Assembly: GCA_002070215.1 (NCBI GenBank)
Contig: MWCV01000015.1
Span: forward strand, 1 to 56,098
Direction: 5' to 3'
DNA from: Chloroflexi bacterium ADurb.Bin180
GTDB taxonomy: Bacteria > Chloroflexota > Anaerolineae > UBA2200
Length of the DNA stretch: 56,098 nucleotides
Of this stretch, positions 40,858 through 47,715 are shown one piece after another (the stretch's first letter is position 1; each line of letters begins with the position of its first letter). A program made the translations under genes and the position numbers. The notes beneath the pieces are model-generated. The model saw only the letters and a program-made list of their open reading frames with translations, had not been told where the DNA came from and did not search any database.

Positions 40858-41556
40858 ATGGCGGATGCAGCAAAGGTCGTATCGCGGGAGGTTGAGGCGG
40901 CAGCGCAGGCGGCGGTGAGCGATGCGGCGGTGCTGCGCGCACTGTTGGACGGAGTGGGACCCGCGACGCAGCGCTCGACGGTGCGGGAGACAAGCTCTCA
41001 GGCGCTGATGCTGCTGGCGTCGCGCTCGCCGGAGGTGCTGCTGCCCCACTGGGATTACCTGGCCGGGCTGCTCAACTGCGGCAATGGCTTTTCGCAGTAT
41101 GTGGCCATCTATGTGCTGACCGACCTGTGCCGCGTGGACCGAGAGGGGCGCTTTGCGCGCGTCTTTGACGCCTACTTTCAGCAGCTCGACGACCGCAGCC
41201 TGATGGTGGCCAGCCACACCGCGTTGCGGGCCGGGCTGGTAGCGGCGGCTCTTCCCGAACTGCAGCACCGCATCATCGAGCGGCTCGAGGCGATCGACCG
41301 AACGCACTTTGACCAGGACCGCAAAGAGATCATCAAGGGCTATGCCATAGCGGCATTCGACCAGTTCGTCGAGCACAGCCCGGAGAGGGAGCGCATCGTG
41401 GCGTGGGTCGCGCGGCAGAGCGCGTCGACGTGCGGCAAGACGCGCAAGGATGCCATCGCCTTTGGCAAAAAGTGGGGCCGGGGCAGCAGCGGCAGTCCCG
41501 CCGCGGCGTCAGGACGTGCTGCTGGCCGCGGGAAGGCCAAAGAGAAAGCGCAATAG
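40858..41556 (+). CDS. Helical-repeat (HEAT-like) protein of unknown function
   Basis: The 232-residue protein is almost all alpha-helical, with repeating Leu/Ala helices over residues 1-180 that suggest HEAT-type repeats. A basic Lys/Gly/Ala-rich C-terminal tail (about 195-232) resembles a nucleic-acid-binding extension. No enzyme motif. GGAGGAG precedes the ATG, 14 bp after the phosphatase stop, so co-transcription is likely. Its last 48 bp overlap the convergent acyltransferase remnant. Confidence 0.6.
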   Translation: MADAAKVVSREVEAAAQAAVSDAAVLRALLDGVGPATQRSTVRETSSQALMLLASRSPEVLLPHWDYLAGLLNCGNGFSQYVAIYVLTDLCRVDREGRFARVFDAYFQQLDDRSLMVASHTALRAGLVAAALPELQHRIIERLEAIDRTHFDQDRKEIIKGYAIAAFDQFVEHSPERERIVAWVARQSASTCGKTRKDAIAFGKKWGRGSSGSPAAASGRAAGRGKAKEKAQ

Positions 41557-42496
41557 TCTCGAGCGGCGGATGGCGAGGAAGTAGAACCCGAGGGCCAGCA
41601 CGAGCACCAGCGAGCCGATGAGCAGGTACTTGGGCAGGACGGGCAGAGCCCAGCCGGCCAGCAGGTACCCCAGCACCACGATCAGCGGCTGATGCAGGAT
41701 GTAGAAAGGCAGCACCGCCGGGCCGAGAAGGGCCAGGACCTTGTGCGGACGGTTGAGGTACTCTGCACCCAGACCGAGGATGGCCACCACCCAGAACCAG
41801 CCGTTCATCGTGCGCCACGCCCAGTGAAAGAGCAGCACCGGGTCCCCGTTCCAGCCGTCGCCCAGGGTGAAGGCCCAGGTAGCCAGGGGCACCAGCGTCA
41901 GGTCGGCCAGGGTGAACGCCACCCAGCGCTGGCGGCGCATCGCCTCACGCAGGCGCAGGTCCGCGCCGATGACAAAACCCAGGATCAGCAGCACCCAGTG
42001 GCTGGCCATGATCCAGCCGCCCTCGTTCTTGGACAGGTAGGGCACGGAGCGGGGGAAGAACTGCTCGGTGAGCACCAGGAGCAGGCCCGGCAGAAAGATC
42101 ATCCCCGGAAGGCAGAGCAAGCTCACCGCGGATAAAAGCACGCGTTTGCCCCGCTCGCTGCGCAGGAATAGAAAAAGTGGCAGCGAGACTAGGGTAAAGA
42201 TCAGCAGCCAGGCCAGGCACCACAGGTGAACGCCGCTCCAGCCAAAGTAGCCATTCACGCCATACCGGCCGGAGAAGGCGTGAGGCAGAAACTGCCAGAA
42301 GGTGCCGGAGAAGGGCGCGCATCGGAATGGTGAAAGCGTCCGTACGAATGGGGTTCTTGAAATGCCACGGCTCCATCGTGTCAAAGAGACGGCCGGTGTG
42401 CGAGGCAAAGACCAGACCGATGGCGATGAGGCGCAGCCAATCCACATCGAACAGGCGGTCCGCGAGACGAGCCGGTGCGGGTCGGGGCGTGTCCAC
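41509..42496 (-). pseudogene. Acyltransferase_3-type membrane protein with internal deletion and frameshift
   Basis: The N-terminus is a good acyltransferase_3/OpgC-like start: GTG 42496 after AGGAGG, then VDWLRLIAIGLVFASHTGRLFD and EPWHFKN. The C-terminal two thirds (FSGTFWQFLPHAF onward, eight or so helices) lie in another frame. The frames meet near 42310-42335. The helix pair and loop expected between IRTDAFTIP and GTFWQFL, about 60-75 residues in relatives, are missing, so a sequencing slip alone does not explain it. It is probably a dead gene. Intact relatives transfer acyl or succinyl groups to envelope glycans. Confidence 0.75.
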
Positions 42497-42601
42497 AGTG
42501 TCCTCCTCAGGTGACGATGGCTGGCAGGCCAGACCATTGTAGCGCTGTGTGCAATGAGGGGGTTAACGGGCGGGGAGCGCCGTCGGCCTGCGGAGGCGGG
42601 A

Positions 42602-42629
42602 TTGACCGTGCTGGTCGTTGTGCTATACT
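42602..42629 (+). promoter_or_regulatory. Promoter of the YbjN-like gene array
   Basis: TTGACC (42602-42607), a 16-bp spacer and TATACT (42624-42629), 27 bp before the first paralogue. Confidence 0.65.
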
Positions 42630-42656
42630 ATACGCAAAGCGAAAAAGGAGGACGCG

Positions 42657-43094
42657 ATGAACCGAGCCGAACTGGGGCAGATGTATTTGGATTACCTTCG
42701 TCAGGAAGGGTACGAGGGCAAGATCGACGAAGATGGCGACGTGCTGTTCAAGTTCGAGGGCGGCACGTACTTTGTCCTTATCGAGGAAGAAGACGAGATG
42801 TTCTTCCAGATAATGTACCCCAGTTTCTGGCCGATCGAGTCGGAAGAGGAAAGGGCCCGGGTGGAAAAGGCGGCTCAACTGGCGACCCGGTCGACCAAGG
42901 TGGCCAAGGTGTATCCCCAGCGGGACAATGTGACCGCGAGCGTCGAGCTGCTCTGTGTGCCGCCCGAGGCGTTCAAGGCGGTGTTCCGGCGTGCCCTGCG
43001 CTGCATTCAGGCTGGCGTGACCAAGTTCCGCGCCGAGATGAGCGAGTTGGACGCGGCGGCACCGCAGCCCGGCGCCACTGGCGACAGGCACTAG
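42657..43094 (+). CDS. YbjN-like protein, copy 1
   Basis: The 145-residue cytoplasmic protein resembles the YbjN (PF10722) sensory-regulator-like family, whose fold is like type III secretion chaperones. It has a short helix, an EDGDVLFKFEGG strand pair, an acidic turn, PSFWPIES and a long C-terminal helical half with TKVAKVYPQRDNV. AAGGAGG sets the ATG at 42657; an upstream TTG is rejected. First of three tandem paralogues. Function is unknown; YbjN overexpression affects motility and stress genes in E. coli. Confidence 0.7.
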   Translation: MNRAELGQMYLDYLRQEGYEGKIDEDGDVLFKFEGGTYFVLIEEEDEMFFQIMYPSFWPIESEEERARVEKAAQLATRSTKVAKVYPQRDNVTASVELLCVPPEAFKAVFRRALRCIQAGVTKFRAEMSELDAAAPQPGATGDRH

Positions 43095-43199
43095 TCGCCG
43101 CGAGAGCAGCGCGGTAAGCGAGCTGCGATAGCGAGGCAGTGGGCAGCCTGACCCGGTGGAAAGCGCCGCGCGGCTGCTATTCTGTTAGGGAGAGAGCAG
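43095..43199. repeat. Duplicated spacer, copy A (105 bp)
   Basis: This matches the spacer 43638-43743 with four substitutions and one extra base in the second. It is the footprint of a recent tandem duplication. Confidence 0.85.
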
Positions 43200-43637
43200 A
43201 TGGACAAAGCCGAACGAGCGCAGATGTATGTGAGCTATTTGCGCGAAGATGGATATGCGCTGGAGATCGACGAAGATGGCGACGTGATGTTCAAGTTCGA
43301 AGGCGGCACGTACTTTGTCCTTGTCGACGAAGAAGACGAGATGTTCTTCCAGATAATGTTCCCCAGTTTCTGGCCGATCGAGTCGGAGGAGGAAGGGGCC
43401 CGGGTGGAAAAGGCGGCTCAACTGGCGACGCGGATTACCAAAGTGGCCAAGGTCTACCGGCAGCGAGACAATGTGAATGCCAGCGTCGAGCTGCTCTGTG
43501 TGCCGCCTGAGGCGTTCAAGGCGGTGTTCCGGCGCGCCTTGGGCTCTATTCAGGCCGGCGTGAGCAATTTCCGCGCCGCGATGAGCGAGTTGGACGCGGC
43601 GGCACCGCAGCCCGGCGCCAATGGCGACAGGCACTAG
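43200..43637 (+). CDS. YbjN-like protein, copy 2 (apparent chimera of copies 1 and 3)
   Basis: 145 residues. The first 25-30 residues (KAERAQMYVSYLRE) match copy 3, while from about residue 37 to the end the protein follows copy 1 almost residue for residue, including the shared tail SELDAAAPQPGA. The crossover falls in the conserved DGDVMFKFEGG block. Lengths and start sites match the neighbours, and GGAGAGAG precedes the ATG. Confidence 0.7.
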   Translation: MDKAERAQMYVSYLREDGYALEIDEDGDVMFKFEGGTYFVLVDEEDEMFFQIMFPSFWPIESEEEGARVEKAAQLATRITKVAKVYRQRDNVNASVELLCVPPEAFKAVFRRALGSIQAGVSNFRAAMSELDAAAPQPGANGDRH

Positions 43638-43743
43638 TCGCCGCGAGAGCAGTGCGGTATGCGAGCAGCGATAGCGAGGCAGTGGGCAGCCTGACCCGGT
43701 GGAAAGCGCCGCGCGGGCTGCTATTCTGTTGGGGAGAGAGCAG
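43638..43743. repeat. Duplicated spacer, copy B (106 bp)
   Basis: Partner of the 43095-43199 spacer. It carries the same upstream signals before copy 3 as the first does before copy 2. Confidence 0.85.
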
Positions 43744-44178
43744 ATGAACAAAGCCGAACGAGCGCAGATGTATGTGAGCTATCTGCGCGAAGAGGGCTAT
43801 GCGCCGGAGGTCGACAAAGACGGCGACGTGATGTTCAAGTTCGAAGGCGGCATCTACTACGTCCTGATCGACGAGGAGGACGAGGTCTACTTCCGCATCG
43901 TGTATCCGGGGTTCTGGCCGATTCGCTCTGAGGCCGAGCGGGACAGGGTGATCAAGGCGGCGATGGCAGCGACGGCCTCGACCAAGGTGGCCAAGGTGTT
44001 CCCGGTAGGCGACGACGTGTGGGCCGACTCGGAGCTGCTCTGCGAGCCGCCAGAGGCATTCAAACAGGTGATGTGGCGCTGCATTCGTTCCATTCGAGCG
44101 GCCGTGGCCAAGTTCCTGGAGGGAATGAAGCCGGGCGATGAGGTGGTGGACCAGCAGGCTCCCGCGCCAGCGGCTTAG
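43744..44178 (+). CDS. YbjN-like protein, copy 3
   Basis: 144 residues, the most diverged of the three in the middle and C-terminal parts (VYFRIVYPGFWPIRSEAE, PVGDDVWADSELLCEPPEAF), with its own tail DEVVDQQAPAPAA. The ATG at 43744 lies after the same upstream sequence as copy 2; an earlier in-frame codon at 43699 is within that duplicated spacer. Closely spaced paralogues with unlike C-termini may bind different partners. Confidence 0.7.
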   Translation: MNKAERAQMYVSYLREEGYAPEVDKDGDVMFKFEGGIYYVLIDEEDEVYFRIVYPGFWPIRSEAERDRVIKAAMAATASTKVAKVFPVGDDVWADSELLCEPPEAFKQVMWRCIRSIRAAVAKFLEGMKPGDEVVDQQAPAPAA

Positions 44179-44650
44179 CCGCCGCCCCTCGAAGGTCCGG
44201 CACCTTCGGGTTACGGTGCTCGCTGGCTGGCGTGGAGAGGGAGGGGAGCAGGGCATCCAGTCAAGAGCGCTAGAGGGTCTTTGCACAGTGGCGCAGAGAC
44301 CCTTGGCGACTATGCACCTGTATGGGTTCGTAGTATAGGCTCTGACGGCTGGCGCCCCGACGTGCTGGTCGGGGTTAGCCTGTCCCCCCAACCTCCGGCG
44401 GCCACGAGCCTGCACGGGTTCGTCGTACGCGCTTTAGCGTGCCGGGGTTCGGCCTCCTTGGGCCGCGTTGCCGGTCCGAATCAGGAGCGCTAAAGCGCAA
44501 CTACAAACCAATCCGGGTTCGCCCTTTGGTCTGTCACGGCCACGGGGATCGGCAGCGCTGAAGCGTCTTGGCACAGCAGTGCAGAGACTTTTGGCAACTA
44601 GGAACCTCGCAGTGCATTTCCCGCAGCTTCTCTACACTCCAGGGGTGGAC
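44179..44650. repeat. Gene-free stretch rich in dispersed repeat remnants
   Basis: No gene is seen in 44179-44653. GCAGAGAC-TTGGC-ACTA units near 44285-44315 and 44575-44605 resemble each other and a copy near 12180-12215. GGGTTCGT-GTA units near 44325 and 44418 resemble the reverse of positions 2-24. Short palindromes such as AGCGCTAAAGCGC (about 44485) and GCGCTTTAGCG (about 44430) recur. This is typical of decayed REP-like or MITE-like elements. Confidence 0.5.
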
Positions 44651-44653
44651 GAT

Positions 44654-44682
44654 TTGACAAAGAGGGCTGACCTGGCTAGACT
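44654..44682 (+). promoter_or_regulatory. Strong promoter of tRNA-Tyr
   Basis: TTGACA (44654-44659), a 17-bp spacer and TAGACT (44677-44682). Transcription would begin about seven bases downstream, at or one base before the first tRNA base, so the tRNA has almost no leader. It may also feed the T-box and tyrS, since no terminator separates them. Confidence 0.75.
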
Positions 44683-44689
44683 CACGCGT

Positions 44690-44774
44690 GGGCAGGTATC
44701 CAAGTGGCTAAAGGAACCGGTCTGTAAAACCGTTCGCCGAGCGGCGTTCGTGGGTTCGACCCCCACCCTGCCCA
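44690..44774 (+). tRNA. tRNA-Tyr (anticodon GTA)
   Basis: The 7-bp acceptor stem GGGCAGG/CCTGCCC (44690-44696 with 44767-44773), discriminator A at 44774, a D-arm with AAGTGG-CTAAA, and the anticodon GTA at 44724-44726 in loop CTGTAAA are all visible. The variable arm is long, as in bacterial type II tRNATyr, and the T-arm is GTGGG-TTCGACC-CCCAC. CCA is not encoded. One mismatch is seen at the top of the anticodon stem. The gene lies directly upstream of a T-box leader for tyrosyl-tRNA synthetase. Confidence 0.95.
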
Positions 44775-44792
44775 TGGGCAATTGAACAGAGT

Positions 44793-45078
44793 GCGGCTGT
44801 GATGGAGAAGCAGTAGCGGAGAGTCGGGCGCGACAGAGAGCGGGTGGCTGGTGCGAACCTGCGGCGGGGCCCTCTGCGAATTACCCTCCAGAGCCGCCAG
44901 CCCAAAGCTCCTGCTGGGGCGAGTAAGCCAGGCCGGGTTCTCCCGTTACCGAGAGCAGGTATGAGCCGCCCTATGAGGCGGGCAGTACCCGCAGAGGCCT
45001 CGACCGTGAGGTGGAGGCGAAGCAAGGTGGTACCACGAGAAAGAACCTCTCGTCCTTGAGGACGAGAGGTGTTTTTTG
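44793..45078 (+). promoter_or_regulatory. T-box leader controlling tyrS
   Basis: Stem I is bounded by GCGGCT (44793-44798) and AGCCGC (44892-44897), with an inner GGAG/CTCC pair. The specifier bulge has AGTA (44812-44815) opposite GAAT-TAC, giving UAC (Tyr) at 44882-44884 as specifier. GACAGAGAG (44832-44840) and the GGTGCGAA loop follow. The T-box core AAGGTGGTACCACG is at 45024-45037, where TGGT pairs with ACCA of an A-discriminator tRNA such as the tRNATyr just upstream. In this class uncharged tRNA binding prevents the terminator and switches the gene on. This leader fills the gap 44775-45128. Confidence 0.92.
45045..45077 (+). terminator. T-box terminator
   Basis: An 11-bp perfect stem (45045-45055 with 45060-45070), a TTGA loop, one G and six T. 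Its 5' side and the T-box core can form the alternative antiterminator. Confidence 0.9.
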
Positions 45079-45128
45079 TCGGTGGGGATGGCGGGCCCGA
45101 GGCAGAGCGGGCAAAGGAGCGGTGAGAG

Positions 45129-47120
45129 ATGAGGATGCAACTGTCGCCAGAGATCGTCAGGGGTTTTGCGGGGTACAGGCGGTTTGTCGTAGTGGCCCTG
45201 GGTATCGACAACCAGGCGGGCGGCGAGCGCGCCGCGGCGTTCCTGGAGGAGCAGCAGGAGCGCGTGCGGGCCGACCGAAAGCTGGAACAGCCCCGCGAGG
45301 TGTCGCGTATCGCCGCGTGGCGGCAGGCGTTCCAGAGCCTGGGCGAGGACGCGGACGTCACTCCGCCATCGATCCAGGCGCTGGTTGAGGGGATCAAGGC
45401 CGGCCGCTCCATCGGCACGCACAACACGGCGGTGGCGCTGCTCAATGCCATCTCGCTCAAGTACCTGCTGCCCTGCGGCGGCGACGACCTGGACAAGGTC
45501 GAGGGCGACCTGGCTCTGCGCCCGGCACGGGGCGACGAGCTGTTCGTGGCCTTTGACGGCAACCGCGTGGAACGTCCACCCAAAGGCGAGATCGTGCTGG
45601 CCGACCAGCGCAAGGTGCTGTGCCGTCGGTGGGTGTGGAAGCAGGGTGTGCACACCACGATCGAGGCGGAGAGCATCAATGTGGCCATCGACGTGGACGT
45701 GCTGCCGGTCATTGCGGAGGAAGAGGGTCGACGGGCGGCAATGGAGCTGGCCGAGCGCATCCGCGAGCTGGCTGGCGGCGAGGTGAGCGTGCATTTGCTC
45801 GCTGAGGGGCAGCCGGCGGTAGAGCTGCCGGAGCCGGCCCGGCGGCGCCAGGTGCGCAAGAACGTGTACGACGTGCTCGAGGAACGGGGCTACATCGAGC
45901 AGACCACGGACCGCACCCTGGCGCGCGAGCTGCTGGGGCAGGGCACCACGCTGTACGAGGGCTTTGACCCGACCAAGCCATCGCTGCACATCGGCCATCT
46001 GATGTCGCTGGTGGCGCTGCACCACCTGCAGGAAGCGGGCAACCGCATCATCTACCTCAACGGGGGCGGAACGGCTCAGGTGGGCGATCCCTCGGAAAAG
46101 TCCCAGGCGCGCAAAGTCATGACTCTGGACGAGATACGGGCGAACTCGGCGCAGATCAAACGCCAGGTGCAGGCGATGGGCCTGGTGGATTTCGAGAACG
46201 ACTGGCCGGGGCGGCCCAAGGCCATCCTGGAGGACAATGCGAACTGGCTCAACATGCCGCTGCTGGACTTTGCGCGCGAGGTGACGGTGCACTTTAGCGT
46301 CAACGAGCTGGTCAAGCGCGAAACGTTCCGCGACCGGCTGGAGCGCGAAGAGCCCCTGTCGCTCTTTGAGCTGCTGTACTGCACGCTGCAGGGGTTTGAT
46401 TTCCTGCACCTGTTCGATCACTATGGCTGCCGCGTGCAACTGGGCGGGAACGACCAGTGGGGCAACATCACCGACGGGGTGGCGCTGATCAAGCGCAAAA
46501 GGGGCGAAACCGCGGTCGGGGTGACCGTGCCGCTGATCACGCGCGGCGGGCTCAAGATCGGCAAGACAGGCGGCGGCGAGGCGGTGTGGCTGGCCGGCGA
46601 GGGCCCGTCGTCGACCAGCCCGTTCGATTTCTACCAGCACTGGGTGCAGACAGCCGACGACGACGTCGGGCGGATGATGCGGCTGTACACTTTCCTGTCG
46701 CTGGATGAGATCGATGAGCTCACGGCCGGGGATCCGCGAGTGGCACAGCGGCGGCTGGCGTTTGAGGTGACACGCATTGTGCACGGCGAGAAGGCGGCGC
46801 GCCAGGCGCAGGAAGAGGCGGGCCAGGCCTTTGCCGCGGCCGAGGGGCTGCCCCAGGGCGTGCCCACGGTGACGGTCACGGAGGAACAGCTCCAGGCGGG
46901 GCTGCTCCTGCGGCAGGTGCTGAAGGACGGCGGAGCCGCACCGTCGGTCGGCGAGGCCAAACGCCTGCTGCTGTCCGGCGCGGTGCAGATCAACGGCCAC
47001 AAGGTCGACGATCCGCTGCGGGCAGTGACGACGGACGACCTGCTGGCCTATGGCCAGCAGAGGGGAGCCCTGGTGCGCTTTGGGAAGGGCAAGGTCATCG
47101 TCGTTCTGTTGCAGCGCTGA
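45129..47120 (+). CDS. tyrS: Fusion of B3/4 editing-type domain and tyrosyl-tRNA synthetase
   Basis: 663 residues. Residues 1-230 are a whole B3/4 domain (PheRS beta editing fold): GRSIGTHNTAVALLNAISLKY, then LRPARGDELFVAFDGN and the final VDVLPVI strand. Residues about 240-663 are a complete class I TyrRS: LHIGHL with HIGH at 287-290, GGTAQVGDPSEKS, LGGNDQWGNI, KIGKT (476-480) as the KMSKS loop, and an S4 RNA-binding domain (about 595-660). Ordinary TyrRS is about 400-430 residues and has no editing domain. Start ATG follows AAGGAG. Control by the upstream T-box agrees with the assignment. The B3/4 part might clear a mis-acylated tRNATyr (for example Phe); that is inference. Confidence 0.9.
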   Translation: MRMQLSPEIVRGFAGYRRFVVVALGIDNQAGGERAAAFLEEQQERVRADRKLEQPREVSRIAAWRQAFQSLGEDADVTPPSIQALVEGIKAGRSIGTHNTAVALLNAISLKYLLPCGGDDLDKVEGDLALRPARGDELFVAFDGNRVERPPKGEIVLADQRKVLCRRWVWKQGVHTTIEAESINVAIDVDVLPVIAEEEGRRAAMELAERIRELAGGEVSVHLLAEGQPAVELPEPARRRQVRKNVYDVLEERGYIEQTTDRTLARELLGQGTTLYEGFDPTKPSLHIGHLMSLVALHHLQEAGNRIIYLNGGGTAQVGDPSEKSQARKVMTLDEIRANSAQIKRQVQAMGLVDFENDWPGRPKAILEDNANWLNMPLLDFAREVTVHFSVNELVKRETFRDRLEREEPLSLFELLYCTLQGFDFLHLFDHYGCRVQLGGNDQWGNITDGVALIKRKRGETAVGVTVPLITRGGLKIGKTGGGEAVWLAGEGPSSTSPFDFYQHWVQTADDDVGRMMRLYTFLSLDEIDELTAGDPRVAQRRLAFEVTRIVHGEKAARQAQEEAGQAFAAAEGLPQGVPTVTVTEEQLQAGLLLRQVLKDGGAAPSVGEAKRLLLSGAVQINGHKVDDPLRAVTTDDLLAYGQQRGALVRFGKGKVIVVLLQR

Positions 47121-47196
47121 GGAGAGCCGGCGCAGAGCGGTCCGGCACGCGGTGCTCGGTCCGGCGTGGGTTACTAACTGGTTACAAAACAGGCAC

Positions 47197-47225
47197 TTGA
47201 CGAAACCGACCAGATACACTATAAT
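47197..47225 (+). promoter_or_regulatory. Near-consensus promoter of the small Trp-rich gene
   Basis: TTGACG (47197-47202), a 17-bp spacer and a perfect TATAAT (47220-47225), 46 bp before the start codon. Confidence 0.75.
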
Positions 47226-47271
47226 GACAATGCGGACGGTTCGAGTCCACTTTGTCTTGGAAAGGAGCACC

Positions 47272-47649
47272 ATGAGACGCCTCGCGATCCTCGTCATTGT
47301 GTTCCTGCTGGTAGGGTCAAGCTGCGCGCCTGCAGCAAGGGCCGCCGGGTGTGAGGAGCTGCGCCTCGGGGCGAGGCGCTCCGTTCAGGAGAGGGCGAGG
47401 CTCGCCGTGCCTGCGGTGGCCGACAGAGGCGCGCAGTACGATGACGTCTGGAGCGGCGTGTGGTCCCAGATCGTGGCGCAGCTCAGGGCCTGGGCCGCGG
47501 CCATCGTCCGGTGGTTCAGCGGCGCGTTGAGGCAAGGTCTGGCGGTGGCCTGGGAGAGGGTCCGCTGGGAACTGCAAAAGATCTGGGAGTGGCTCAAGGA
47601 CCTGTGGAAGTGGATGAACCTCGGGGGGGACGTCGGGCCCCTTCGCTGA
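47272..47649 (+). CDS. Small exported lipoprotein-like protein with Trp-rich amphipathic helix
   Basis: 125 residues. The N-terminus MRRLAILVIVFLLVGSSCAP is a short signal with a possible lipobox (VGSSC). The second half (about 55-118) is a long amphipathic helix with Trp at regular steps, for example WLKDLWKWM near the end, which would lie on a membrane or form a coil. No family recognised. AAGGAG precedes ATG 47272. It has one of the best promoters in the window and its own terminator, so it is probably a well expressed monocistron. Confidence 0.65.
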   Translation: MRRLAILVIVFLLVGSSCAPAARAAGCEELRLGARRSVQERARLAVPAVADRGAQYDDVWSGVWSQIVAQLRAWAAAIVRWFSGALRQGLAVAWERVRWELQKIWEWLKDLWKWMNLGGDVGPLR

Positions 47650-47662
47650 GTCGGGGCAAGCA

Positions 47663-47700
47663 AAAGGGCGGATGCGTGAGAAGCGCATCCGCCCTTTCTT
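47663..47700. terminator. Bidirectional terminator between convergent genes
   Basis: A 14-bp perfect stem (47663-47676 with 47684-47697) and a 7-base loop have CTTG-type U-rich ends on both strands. It serves both the small lipoprotein gene and the exopolysaccharide operon ending at 47716. Confidence 0.85.
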
Positions 47701-47715
47701 GTTGGTCGGGTGAGG

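Noticed and set aside
41509-41556. Functional 48-bp antisense overlap of convergent genes
   Set aside because: One partner is a decayed gene, so the overlap is more likely accidental than regulatory.
44946-47297. 783-codon minus-strand frame opposite tyrS
   Set aside because: It is antisense to the T-box and TyrRS and has no recognisable domain or start signal.
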